From the NCBI GenBank assembly GCA_964017195.1, contig OZ024895.1, forward strand, positions 30,350,875-30,414,874: 64,000 nucleotides of DNA. Direction: 5' to 3'. Position 1 is the first letter of the stretch, and each line of letters opens with the position of its first letter. The notes under the pieces were generated by a model, which saw nothing but the letters and a program-made list of their open reading frames with translations, was not told the DNA's origin and did not search any database. The position numbers and the translations under genes are program-made. This DNA is from Siderastrea radians (Eukaryota; Cnidaria; Anthozoa; Scleractinia; Rhizangiidae). Of the stretch, positions 1-11,395 are shown piece after piece.

Positions 1-339
1 GAAAACGAGCCTCCTTCGAAACAACTCTGTCAAAAAGACTCTGGGAATGAACAGGTATCTAGACATTTTTTTTTTTACTTTTCCGTAAAATTTTCTGTGA
101 AAATAATCAATTCTTCCTGATATCCTACGTCCAGTTCCGATTTTTTTTCTTCGTTTGTTTGCACTGCGAGCGATTTTACGATTTTGAGACCTTGTCGCTG
201 CCGTTTACCATGCATTGGGAGAAATATTTCCAAAATATTTCAAACCCATAACTTCCCTTGTTGTAGCCTGAATTTCAGCCGTCTCCTCTGGTCGCTCACT
301 CCCGAGAGAGACGTCTGAATCAATGCGCCGCTAATGCCG

Positions 340-390
340 TCCAGTGACGTCACTGTCCAAAAACCAGACAGCGGTGTCGATTGGCTGATT
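340..390. promoter_or_regulatory. Promoter-like stretch with CRE palindrome and CCAAT box
   Basis: A perfect TGACGTCA palindrome (CRE/ATF site) lies at 345-352 and an inverted CCAAT box (ATTGG) at 380-384. The surrounding 300-500 region is more CpG-rich than most of the window. Two repeated blocks with donor-like 3' ends follow to the right, which would suit a promoter firing rightward. No downstream coding exon was recognised, so promoter function is inference. Confidence 0.3.
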
Positions 391-740
391 CTCAATTATT
401 CGCATGAATTATTTCATTAATTATTCAAAGTGCGAGGAATGTTTACATAGTGGCGGTTGCGGGGATTCCAGTTTGTGCGAAGGCTTTCAAAGAAGCAGTA
501 TCGAATCTTGGGTTAACTAAGTTATGCCCCCGAACGGGTAAACGCTCTCTTTCACTTCCTGTCGAGGGAAAATGTTTTCGTTAATCTTCCGACGAGCTGT
601 GGGAAATCTATGATTTTCCAGATTGCACCACTTGTTGCAAGTGAACTCTCCAAATCGTGTACACAATTTGAAGCACACTGTATCGTTCCCGGGGTATCGT
701 TATTGTTATTTCTCCCTTGGTTGCTCTCATGAATGACCAA

Positions 741-1130
741 GTGGGATGTAGAAATCCTGTTCTGTGTAGAAAGCCACGTTTTTGCGAAGGCAGCGAAGAG
801 TTTGAAAGTTAGTGAAGGTAAATTATCTTGAATTCATGCAGCCGATACGTATCGCAGAATATTTTTAGCAATTCCTGGAACTGTGCAGTATTATTAAATT
901 CGATGTTTTATCGAGGATTCTTCTGTTTTGTTTTTATTTTTTTTTATTGAATCATCAATCGATTCAGAAAGAAAACACACCATTTTAACGTTGGAACCTT
1001 AATGAACACTCGACCGTCGGTAAAGTGGGATTTGGAAAACTTAGAGCGGATAAATCCTGTTTCGTGTAGGTAGCCACGTTTCAGGCGAAGGCGGCGAAGA
1101 GTTTGAAAGCAGGTGGAGAAAGTGCTTTGC
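741..1130 (+). repeat. Two diverged copies of an ~80-bp block
   Basis: Blocks at about 741-824 and 1041-1130 share the words AATCCTGTT, AGCCACGTTT, GCGAAGAGTTTGAAAG and a GTGAAGG/GGTGGAG end, at a spacing of about 300 bp. Each ends in a donor-like GAAG|GTAAAT or GCAG|GTGGAG. They may be a duplicated untranslated first exon downstream of the CRE/CCAAT stretch. The sequence does not show a coding frame shared by both. Confidence 0.4.
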
Positions 1131-2740
1131 ACGATGAAGAGAGGATTTAAGCAAAGCAGGTCTCTTCTGAGTCAAATATTACGTAAAAATAATTGTTGTA
1201 CTTCGTTCTCCGTTCTTTCATTCATGACGAAGATTTAGGGGGAAACCTACTCGTCAGCTCTGTGTCACGCACCACAGGCAGCCCAAGCTCACGCCTCGAG
1301 AAAGCAAGGAATTTATAAATTATTTATGGTTCTCGAGCCCGGACGTGACCTTCGAGAGAGACCAGTATTGGGTTACAAGCGGCCGTTAACAATTTGAGCC
1401 TTTGTATGAGGAATAAAATATCGTCGATTTCGAACGTGGAATAAAACTCAATTTCAACACCTTTTTAGTGAAATGAATAAAACTAACTTACCTCTTGCGT
1501 CTTTGTGTGTCTTTTGGGCTTATTTCATCGTTTTGGGCTTTATTTGTCACGACTGTTACTACCTTCATAAGACGAAGTCAAGGCACCACACTGTTTTAGG
1601 CCGGAGATTCGAACCTGTCAACTCGAAGGCGGTTTGCGGCCCGAAAATCCATCCTATCGCAGTTTTTTTCGGCCAGAGGTAAAGCTCTATGACCTCTGCA
1701 CCTTGTAAAATATTCGTTCGCCAAATATCCCCACGCATTTTCCTGAAAATGAGCATTTTTCACTCCATGTCCAAAATCCCTTCTTTCGGCGAACGCTAAT
1801 GATTTTGAAAATCGACACGAGGCTTGGGTCCGAGGTCAATTTTCTCTCGCCCCTAGAGTAGCGGCGTCTTTAGGAGAACCCATGTTAGGGTGTAACATAG
1901 GATGGACCAGAAGAGGGGTGCCCTTCTGGGAGGACAATAGGTCAGATGGTACGATGGTACCATCCTGGAAGAGATCCGGACCTATTTCCCAGGGTGGCTA
2001 TAGCACTTACTGTGACAAAAGTGCAGCCCAGGGTGCACTTCCCTGCCACCAAAAACTTTATTAACTAAACAACAAGGTTAACTGACAACAGTAATAAGTG
2101 AAACAGCTCCAAGTAGATAACATAATCTTAAATAAGGGCTCCTTGCTTACTTGTGAATGGTAGTTCCAAATTTATAATTGAGAAGATGAGGAATGACAAA
2201 GCTACCAATACAGGGAGGGAGGGAGGGAAAGAAAAGAACAACCTTGCTTGAAGAGTAGCTTACAACTGAGACAGGGTCACAAGACAAGGGGATTTTACTA
2301 ACTGGTGATTGCATGCCGAGATCACATGGAAGCGTGAGGGGAAAAATACTGGGAGCTTTGTCATACAGGTTTAGAGGGTAACAAAATAACTACTTCCGGT
2401 TAGACATTGCCCCCAGACTATTGCCCAATAACTGAAACCTTGAGATAACAAAGCCAGTGACAAATGAGTTATGGGTTTGACATAAACCACAGAGAACATT
2501 AACAACAGTTTAAATGCTTAAACTTAGAATATGTATACGACAAAATCCTCTTCCATATTTGCGCCCGGTGAAGGGAATTGAAGAAGAGAGGATAGCAAGT
2601 AGTATTCCTTAGGGAAAAATATAAAAATGCTGATATTTGCAATAACTAAATTAAAAAAAATAGAAAGCTGTGGGAACCACTCAGAAGGGGTGGCAATTGA
2701 GAGTACCAGGTACAGGAAGTGAGAAGTACAGTTCTCCTTC
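1131..2740. other. No gene recognised
   Basis: Unassigned AT-rich DNA. Short open frames here have no recognisable motif. A B-box-like GGTTCGAATCT occurs on the minus strand near 1604-1615, without a convincing tRNA fold. A GGGA run lies near 2214-2231. Confidence 0.4.
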
Positions 2741-2742
2741 CA

Positions 2743-2743
<1 letters not shown>

Positions 2744-2774
<31 letters not shown>

Positions 2775-2782
2775 ACACACAC
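2744..2782. repeat. Compound microsatellite C(17)(AC)11
   Basis: A run of 17 C residues at 2744-2760 passes directly into eleven AC repeats at 2761-2782. The reverse complement gives the glycine- and valine/cysteine-rich open frames seen in this area, which are artefacts of the repeat. Confidence 0.95.
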
Positions 2783-4037
2783 CTTCATGAAAATGTTGTG
2801 GTTCAGTGTTATCCTTGGGTCAATTTTTATTTACTTTTGTTTTTGGGTACGGTAATGTATGATAATGAGTATAAAACAAAGGAAAATAAATATTGAACCA
2901 AGGTTTGATTTGAACCACAGCATATATATTGAATAACAATACTTTATTACAATAAATAAAATGTTGTTCAATGGCCAATTTTACAGTGAAATAGCCAACA
3001 TTAGCAAAATAGATGTATAAATGCACATGTTTCGATAAGACACAATCCAAATTCTCTTCACAGTTAATTATTTAAAAAAATGAAAAGCAAATGCAGTTGA
3101 CCCTGAGAACTGGTAAATTGTAGCAGTTTGCGTATACTGTAAAGTTTAAGAACCAGCCATTATTTCAAGCAGGGAGGGGACATTTTTGTTTTGATCCCTT
3201 AGCTTCTGTGGAGATCACTAAAAATTTCTGATAATTTAAATAAAGCTACTCTATCCTGTGCAACTGTAAGGTCCAGTTTCTTAACCCCAGTTCTCCAACA
3301 AGTACACCTGAAAGCGACTCCAAGGATATTAACTTTAAGACACCATAAGCAGCAAAAATGTGCCTACTAGTAATTTTCTAACCAACACGAGTTTCAGTAA
3401 TGTTGATGGAGATCTACATGTAGTGAATATTATATAACACCTAGTTAGTCACTAAACTCCTGAATTTCCAAAAACAAAATAAAGTTAAATAAAATGATTA
3501 TTACATATTTTGGGCATGAAAAGTCACTTAGGACATTCTTGGCTAGGAGCCTTAATTCAATTAAACTTGGATAATGTAAGAAAGCAGCAGCTTGTCAGTC
3601 AATTATCTTATTTTCAGTCAATATGAACTTGTCAAATACCCTGGGTATGCCTGGTGGGAGGGGGGGGGGGTCAATGTCTCAATTCGATCCGTACATAATA
3701 TTATGTATTATAATAATCATACATGTATATTGTTCTTATTTAAAGGACCACTTTCCCTTGGAAATGTAATATCTAAGCAAAAGGATGGATTAGCAAGTCT
3801 TTCTGTCAAGTGCAATATATGTCATCAAATCAATAATGTGTCAACCAGTGAACAGCATAGAACAGGAACACGGGACCCGAAAGCATATGATACTGCACAA
3901 GACTCGCCTTAGCTTCACTCGACAATGGAATTGGCTTTTCTCGTGTAAACTCAATATTAATCGCACTTGAAATTCCAAGCATAACAAGAAGCACATACAA
4001 AAAAAGGGAAACAGAAATTGGACAAGCCACAGAATAA
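2783..4037. other. No gene recognised
   Basis: AT-rich DNA with short open frames on both strands. None shows domain motifs or splice-flanked structure that I can support. A G-run at about 3660-3670 is a simple repeat. Confidence 0.4.
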
Positions 4038-6000
4038 GTGGCAAGAGAATCTTGTAAGAAAATGTTAGTTCAGGAATCTGAAATGGTTAAGGAGAAGCGT
4101 GTTGTAGCAGATAGTGACGGTCTCTTGCCACTGTCAGTATCTTATGATATGGGATGGTCAAAACGAGGGAAGGCCCACAATTCATGGTCATTAACTGGTC
4201 ATGTGGCAATAATGGGTTCACTGACTGGAAAGGCACTGGATTATACAACAAGAAACAAATCCTGTACAACTTGCTTATCAGCAAAAAAAAAAAGATTATA
4301 ATCCTACCCCCATGACTGTAGACTTAACCATACCATGTCCTCCAAGACAATAGAACCAGAGAGTGCCCTGGAAATGTTTAAGCGAGTGCCAGTTCAGAGT
4401 GATACCCCTGTGAAATATGCCGTCTTTATTGGGGATAATGACTGCTCAACCATATCCCAAATTAGAGAAGAGGTCAGCTTTCAAGTTGAAAAATGGTCTG
4501 ACACTGTCCATGCCAAATGCACTTTGGTAAACCACTTGTATATAAAAAACAATCCGAAAGATCATTTCCTCGTGGTGAGTCGGTTTTGTCAAACAAAGTA
4601 ATTGAATACTTTGGAAAATGTTCTAATCAGCTACTCTATAGCCCAGAATGCACGCAATGTGGATGGTCTTAAACAATCAATTGAGGTCTCTGTTCCCCAT
4701 GCATTTGATATCCATAAGAAACTGCAAAGAATGGTGTGCATACAGAGATTCGGCAAAATACAAACACAAGGATTTGCCTTATGGAAAGGACCTTACAGGG
4801 AAGAACCTGAGAAAGGCATTAGAAGACGTTTTCGAAATTCACACTAATAAATTTTTTTTTAAAAAGATTGCACAAAATGCATCTTCACAGCGAAATGAAA
4901 GCCTCAACAGCACAATGGGTTCAAAGAACACTGAAATTCGTTTCTATGGGGGTAGTGAAAGTGCTGACCAGCGGGTGGCATGTGCCGTAGCACGCACAAA
5001 TAAATTGGTAAGCAGTACCTGGTGAAAACACTGCAGACAGCAAATATTAACCTGGGTGCATAATGAACAATCAGGTCAAGAAAATCGATTATGACCGCTC
5101 ACAAGACAAATGTCGAAAAGAAAGCACCACATTTAAGAAAAGGAGGAGACAGCTAGCCAAAATTCGGTCAAGCAAAACTGTCGTATTAGAATCAAAAGGA
5201 GGAACTATCAATCTGGCAGCTATCAATCTGGCAGCGCTCTATCTTTAGACCCAACAATTATCAATGCCTGTTGCATTTCGAAAGCTGAACATTGCGAAAT
5301 TAAAAAGCAAGCCCCTCCGTTTTGCTGCAGGCCACTGAAAAATGTCAGAAATTCAATGAAAATTTGGAATATAATTTTGTCATATTTGATACAGAAACAA
5401 ATTGTGGTGGAAAGAAAGCTGAACTTGTGGAATTAGTGACTCATTTACGAATTCGTCTTGACAAAATGTGATATCAATGAACATGTAAGCAAAGACAACA
5501 AATTATCCATAACATCATTTGGGAATGAACGTATCCTCCACAGAAATGTAATTCAGATTGAAACAGGTTTTGCTGCCTTCTTGAAATCCACAATCGTAAA
5601 AGTTGGAAATGTGACACGTTCCAAACCAGTGAGAACTGTTTTCGTGGGGCACAACGCCAATGTTTTCGACACGCCATTACTGATAAGAAGTATAAACCAC
5701 AGTGGAGACCTTGTCCGATTGCAGTTTCGAGAATTGGACTTGTACTTCATAGACAGCCAAACCTTGGCAAGGCATCTCATTAAGGCAAACAACGAACATC
5801 TTCGATACGTAGACGGTACCGTTCCCAAGGAAAACCACCGCCGAAATCCACATACCGTACCTTGACAAGGCCCACAAGAGACTCCTGACCTTTAGAGGGA
5901 GTCTGTACGATGAAGGTGGCAGTTCCATTAACAAGAAATCCCTGGCAAAAAAGCTTGCTGATGGTGGTCTGACACTCGAAGCATTGATAAATTTGTAAAC
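4038..6000 (+). pseudogene. Broken Mutator-type transposase plus DEDDh exonuclease
   Basis: Several overlapping plus-strand frames (4038-4301, 4335-4601, 4602-5025, 5063-5248, 5371-5860, 5850-5997) together read as one eroded protein. The first part has SVSYDMGWSKRGKAHNS, the HDCRLNH cysteine/histidine block, FIGDNDCSTI, VEKWSD..HAK and the late signature IRFYGGSESAD, the order I know from cnidarian and insect Mutator-like (MULE) transposases. A basic linker follows. Then comes an exonuclease-like part: VIFDTET at about 5376-5396 (Exo I, D-x-E) and VGHNANVFDTP near 5643-5675 (Exo II). The Exo III H..D motif was not found. At least four frame changes and in-frame stops separate these blocks, so no intact product can be made. 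The exonuclease follows in the same orientation, suggesting one transposon-borne protein. Terminal inverted repeats were not identified. The family names come from remembered motifs, not a search. Confidence 0.75.
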
Positions 6001-6850
6001 GTCACAGGAACCACGAGGAGTCGCCGCTTTGTTGGCACATCCGCCTTGGTGTTCCAAAACGAAATCGCCATGAGGAACAAAGTGCCCAGTAACATTACAA
6101 AAGATCGTTAACTACTTGAAACCGTGGCTATGATGACTAGTGAGCGGTAATCACATGTTGATGCGATTCTCAGCCCTCATGTTGTTTCCTTCCGCGCGAC
6201 TCGACTACAAGATTCCTTTCAGTTTATACGGCCTTTCATAGTAGCAGCAACAAAAGAATGTTTCCAGAAAAATTGACAGTAAAGCTTCTTATTTAAGTAT
6301 AACTGTTTCGATCCATCTGCAGGGATTCAATAGACTATAAACTCGATCTCGTAAAACTCAGCAAGATCCAGTTGTGTTTGCACGTGAGCTCACGAACGAT
6401 GTGCTGGGCGCACTCAAGCTAAAAGGGGTTTCCCCGAAACAGGCGCATGCCCATTGCTTCTTTTTTCAGAGGTCGCAAAACAGACTTTTCGTGGCCAAAT
6501 TGCCCAAAAACTAGCCGTGCTACCTACGGCCAAATTTTGGGAACTGGCAAAATATATCAAAAATGAACCGCAGACAATTTTTTATAGAAATCTGTAAGAG
6601 AGATTCTTAGACATTCCCAAAAAAGCCAAAATTCGACATTTTCTTAACAAGCAAAAATCCTGTCTCACAGATTTTAATTTTCTTTTGCATAGGTGTTTAT
6701 GTTTAACCACTCTCTAGATCCTGAAAATTTGAGGGAGGGTCGCACGGCTAGATTTTGACAAAAAAGCCCTGAAAAGTCTTGTTTCCAGTCCTCTCCTAGC
6801 GCTCGGTCTGTTATATTTTATATTTCTAAGCTGCTCGTATTTCTTTTCCA
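6001..6850. other. No gene recognised
   Basis: Flank between the broken transposase and the palindromic MITE. It may include the far end of the Mutator-type element, but no terminal repeat was identified by eye. Confidence 0.3.
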
Positions 6851-6997
6851 GGCCCCAGTTGTTCAAAAGGTGGATAGCGCTATCCACTGGATAAATCGCT
6901 ATCCAGTGGATAAGTATTAGGGAAACCAATTAGGTTATCCACTGGATAGAGATTTATCGAGTGGATAGCGCTATCCACCTTTTGAACAACTGGGGCC
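6851..6997. mobile_element. Palindromic MITE, 147 bp
   Basis: The ends GGCCCCAGTTGTTCAAAAGG and its complement bound a nearly perfect palindrome. The first 38 bp of each end match exactly and about 63 of the first 65 match. The body consists of repeated GGATAGCGCTATCC and CTATCCAGTGGATA words, so each arm is itself palindromic. No open frame is present. I recall this word set as a common cnidarian repeat, but the family is not named here. A clear target duplication was not seen. Confidence 0.85.
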
Positions 6998-7125
6998 AGG
7001 GTAAAATCATTTCTTTCAACAGTCGTAACAACAAATGACTCAAAAGAAAACTCCTGTTAGCTTTATACTAATAATTTTTAATAGGTTATCTCTCTCTTTT
7101 GAAAACTGAAGTAAGCCACCTTAAC

Positions 7126-9449
7126 CAGGAGCCATAATCGGGGACGGAGACCGTAAGCGCGGGGTCCACGCGGCCCCATCGAAAAAGACAAATGTGCTAT
7201 TTTTAGAAAAAATTGCGCCACCCTCAACGTCATAAACGCGCGTGGCTACACGCAAATTTGCGTACAACGAGGGCGTGCTGGATATGACCAAGATGGTTAT
7301 AATTATTTGATATCCGGTATGCCCGAGTGCACAATTGTTTTTATTAAAAACGCAATCACTAATTGCTATAAAATCAAGACAGAAAAAAAAGAGAGAGAAA
7401 CTCCGAGTTAAAAGGGAACAAGAATCGATCGCGATCACATGACTGACCGAAAAAGGCGCCAAAACCTTGCGAAGTGTTGCAGCGTTTCTTTGCAGAGCTG
7501 AATGAATCAATGAAGCTGCTCCGAAGTGAACGTACAAGCACCCACAAGGTCTGGGAAAAATCTCCCAATCATGGGCTCTGAAATGTGGTACGTGTTTGAT
7601 TTTTCCTGAAAATTGTTGTAATCGTCGTTCAAAGCGGATTGAGGCTGTACGATCTCACCGTTATGGCTGCGGGAGTTCAAATGAACGAGTTTGAAATCGC
7701 TCCGTTCGCACAACGCTGACAACGGAGCCATCATGTGTTTGTTTGATCGAACTGAAGACAGAATTAATAATTAAACTTGAACGATAATTACTATGCAGCT
7801 CACGGAAACAAGACTACGGAGGTGAGGAACATTAGAATTCACCATCTTACTTTTTAAACGCAAACCACAAAACGCAGTATTTCTTAGTTTAGAGCCCGCC
7901 GACGGAATGGTAACAATAACACTCAAACAACTGTGAAAGCGATTCAACGTATTTTACATGGCAACCGACTTGTGTCTAAATGTCTGGAGCTGCTCAAGGG
8001 AACACAGATAGAGCCACAACGAGTACAGGTAAACCAGTGTCAATTTTGTGTGGTATAGCCAAAAAATGTCGCCTTTTCTGGTACTGGATTTGTTCAATGC
8101 TTGTCGTTCAGACTGTTGCATGGATTTTGTACTGACTCGCCATAAAAAGTGTGACAATTTTTATTAAATGCTTCTTTCCAATTTTACTGTGCTTTATTTT
8201 GTCTTGTCTCGATATTTCGGAGTCAAAGCCTTCCGTATGAAACCTGCTGTTTGTGAAATTTTAAGAACAAGGGATTGACTGGACGATGAAAGAAATTGTA
8301 AACAAAGCGCTAAATGCTTAAAATTCTATTTCTACAGTTTCTTTTCGTCCTAAGAAATCAAGCACTCTGAAACAACTTAGATTTGTGTCTCAGTGACGTT
8401 CAGTCGTAATTTCTTCTTAATTTTGCTTCGATACAAAGTGATTTTTCTCGCCGGGTTGCTGGCAGAGAAAAATAATTAAGCTCACTCTGTCGTTGAAACC
8501 CTTGCCACATCCACTGCACAATATGTATCCCTTCTAGGTTCGTAAATTGCCCAGAAAGTGATTTTAAGTACTAGGGCAGCATGGAGTTTCATTTCATCTT
8601 TCTCCTTCTCATCGACGGAAGTAGTTTTTTTTTCTCTTGGTGTTTTTCCAGTTCTCTATTTTGTCGACGATTGATAACGCACCACGAGAGCATTTGATTG
8701 AAAACAAGGCGCGCTTTTCACTATTCTTGGTCTTCATTATAAACATTTCGGCCATTTTGATAAAGGCGGGCATTATTTCAGAAAACATACACTGAGAAAT
8801 CTCGACAGACATTTTCTTTGCTGACTCGGTATTTGAATATATGTTACTATTTTTCTTGCAGTGAAAAAAGTGACAACGATTTATCAGTGCGTTACTTTTC
8901 TTCAGTACGTGCTTGGAAAATCATTTTACAGTCTTTGCGGCTGCCCTTCAATCTCTGTACGTCCTCAGACTGAAATATATATTCGAGATGTTTTTTCCCT
9001 TTTTCTGCCTGATTCTCCTTCAACTGATTTTTTCGTAGTTCGACGCCATTTTTGCCCGTAAATCGTTTCTTCCGTCTAAAGGGGAAATCCTCGTCCGACA
9101 TGTCCGACACATCTTCGCCACAGGATTTTCTAAAATATTCTATTCTCACTGCCATCATCGGAATCACTTGTATAATCCTCATATCCAGAGTCACTATCCA
9201 GAAAGTTCTCCCCAAGGGCTTGCCTCAAACTAGGAAGTGACACTGATGACAGAAATTGAATTTATTCATCTCCAACAAAGGTAATTTCCGACGCCATTTT
9301 GTTTGCTTTTCTCTGCGCGGAGTCCTCGCAACACACGCGCGATGGCGCAATTTTTTCTAAAAATAGCACATTTGTCTTTTTCGATGGGGCCAACGCCAAC
9401 ACTGAAAATGGCAGTTAGTTACGGTCTCCATCCCCGATTATGGCTCCTG
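7126..9449. mobile_element. TIR DNA transposon, copy 1, 7-bp target duplication CCTTAAC
   Basis: The element starts CAGGAGCCATAATCGGGG and ends with the inverted complement. The outer inverted repeat is about 31 bp. After an unequal spacer, a second inverted repeat of about 48 bp (from GGCCCCATCGAAAAAGAC to AATTGCGCCA) follows at each end. CCTTAAC is directly repeated at 7119-7125 and 9450-9456. A second copy lies at 59534-62148. Remnants of coding sequence read on the minus strand. An ATG at 9297-9295 opens a frame (one early stop in this copy) with an acidic stretch containing SDSGYEDYTSDSDDGSEN and then DMSDEDF. A further frame lies at 7507-7734. The transposase is too decayed to classify. 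A 7-bp duplication would fit P-type or Dada-type elements, which is inference only. Confidence 0.85.
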
Positions 9450-9455
9450 CCTTAA

Positions 9456-9945
9456 CCCTATTCACACGGGGCTTTTTGGGCCTTCTGGGACCGGGGATGT
9501 CCGCCCCCCTCCCCTACCCCCTTTACTCCGAGAATAGTAAAGCTATGACCACGAAACTTAGAGTACTTATAGTAGGTCAAAAAACGTTTCCTTTAAGGTC
9601 TGCAACATCACCTGATGACGTCATATGACGTGAGAATAACGTCATGTTCTCAAACGGCGGCCATCTTGGATCTGCCATCTTGGGTTTCTTGATTTTTCCA
9701 AAATCTTTAAAAAGCCCCAAAATTGATCAAGAAGTTCTCAAAATCAATAAATTAACACGAAAATGATCTAAAATTGTAAAATTTACCTTAAAAAGTTATA
9801 ATTTTTCACTAAAGAGAAGAACATTCAAATTTCTGAATAAAAACGCTTCTCACAAGCAGTTGCCATGGCGACGTTAAACTTGATTGACAAAGATTTGCCA
9901 TAATACCAAATTGTCCCCAGAAAAATTTAAAGGATCCTAGTCAGG
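9456..9945. mobile_element. piggyBac-like MITE remnant (family 1, copy I)
   Basis: TTAA at 9452-9455 is followed by CCCTATTCACACGGGGC and a G/C-rich terminal stretch. Internal words (TATGACCACGAAACTTA, TTTCCTTTAAGGTC, GGCGGCCATCTTGG) recur in the copy at 25733-27420, and the terminal region recurs at 60545-61111. The right end is missing: similarity to copy II stops near 9945, where a different repeat begins. The CCC...GGG ends and TTAA duplication seen in the third copy suggest a non-autonomous piggyBac-like family. Confidence 0.6.
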
Positions 9946-10400
9946 CACGCCTTTGTTAATGTTTATTATCTGAAATTTGCGCTCAAACTACTCGACGAAC
10001 GTGACAAAACGTCAACAGTTCAACTGGTACAAATATAAATTGTAGCTTGAAGCCGAAATTTCTTCCCTTTCTTTCGATTTTTGTGCCAGTAAAAGGGCTT
10101 TCGATTATTTTCAGCGCATTTTGATCAAGGAATCAAAGAATGTTTTTGCTCGAGCGACCGCTCACAGAATATGATTTATAAGCAAATCAAGGATCATAAA
10201 GGCTTTGAATTTTGTTCAGTTGGATATTCCTGACTTTCCCATTGCCACAAAACGCAGAAAGCAAATGCACCGAAGGCAGAAATGTTTCCAAAAACTCACT
10301 TGATAACGCCGCTGTGAGCGAGTCTGGGCGTCGCATTTGAAGAACAAAGATTTTCAGCCCATGAAGAACGCGCTCCGTAATGAACTAAATTACAAGCGAA
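9930..10400. repeat. Inverted repeat unit, matches 22870-23765
   Basis: The words CTAGTCAGGCACGCCTTTG, GTCAACAGTTCAACTGGTA, AAAAGGGCTTTCGATTATTT and the AGCCCATGAAGAACGCG end recur inverted at 22870-23765. The second copy carries about 300 extra bases (roughly 22980-23290). No open frame is shared, so this is probably an unclassified mobile repeat. Confidence 0.65.
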
Positions 10401-11127
10401 TAAGCTTGTCCAGCACTTCAATCTACTGGATATCTTTTGCTTTACTCGTACGGTAACTAAGAACATCCTTGGATAATGATTTATTTGATAAGCTTGACTG
10501 TTTTGGTACTGCCACGCAAAGTAGAGCCACGAACCGCTTAGAGTCTTGGCATTGTCTCACAAATTTCACATAAAAACTAGCAAACAACACACTAATAAAC
10601 AGCCAGATGTAACGATGTGTCCATGAACTGATACAAACACGAGTGGGAGTTTCGAAAAATACGAAAGTTCCATAAACTGCCATTTTCTTTTTTAGTTAAC
10701 GACCAAAGCTAAACAAATGGTGCAGGAGTTCACCCTGTCGCCCGTACATTTATATAACCTCATCTTAAACTGCTGCGCATTCAATCACAGCGCGCATCAC
10801 ATGGACATAAATTCTTAAAATATCGGAGAAGATATGGATCTCTACACTAATTAGCTGAGTATTTAGGTTCTGTTGAATGTTTATAAATGTTAATGTAAGA
10901 AGTTTCTGTTACAAATATTTACCTATGATAAAATTTGGGATATTTAAATTACCAAACTATACATTTAGCTTTGACCAAAGTTGAAGGTCTTCAAATGTTT
11001 GAAGTTAGAGAAAAAACACCTACTTCGTGGGGTTTGTTTTATTGGCTACGTCATTCAGAGAAAGTAAGGGGTTCAAAAGATATAAACTTGTTTTCTGGAA
11101 TATGGCCTCAATTTTTGCTTCTTTTCC
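10401..11127. other. No gene recognised
   Basis: AT-rich DNA. The 86-residue minus-strand open frame at 10423-10683 shows no motif I can support. Confidence 0.35.
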
Positions 11128-11310
11128 CCTACATTTCATTTCATTCATCCGTTCATTCATTCGTTCATTCATTCATTTATCCCTTAATTCTTTCCTTCCA
11201 TCCTTCCTTCCTTCCTTCATCCATCCATCCATTCATTCATTCATTCATTCATTCATTCATTCATTCATTCATTCATCATTTATTCATTCTTTCATTGATT
11301 GATTGTTTGT
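11128..11310. repeat. Imperfect (ATTC)n/(CTTC)n microsatellite
   Basis: Tetranucleotide repeats of ATTC and its variants fill this stretch, purest at about 11230-11275. The serine/phenylalanine/histidine-rich open frames crossing it are repeat artefacts. Confidence 0.95.
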
Positions 11311-11395
11311 TCTTTTTATTTTTCTATAAGATTTGTACCTCGTCATTATTGAAGTAAGAAAAAAATATGCATCAGATTTGTGTCCCTGTTCTTAC

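Noticed and set aside
1565..1690. Possible tRNA or SINE with a GGTTCGAATCT B box on the minus strand
   Set aside because: The A box and cloverleaf pairing are not convincing; single B-box words arise by chance.
7121..7537. 138-codon frame at the left end of transposon copy 1, similar to 59508-59855
   Set aside because: Similarity comes from the shared terminal inverted repeat; stops and frame breaks differ inside.
11027..11357. Serine/histidine-rich frames near 11.2 kb
   Set aside because: Produced by the ATTC/CTTC microsatellite.
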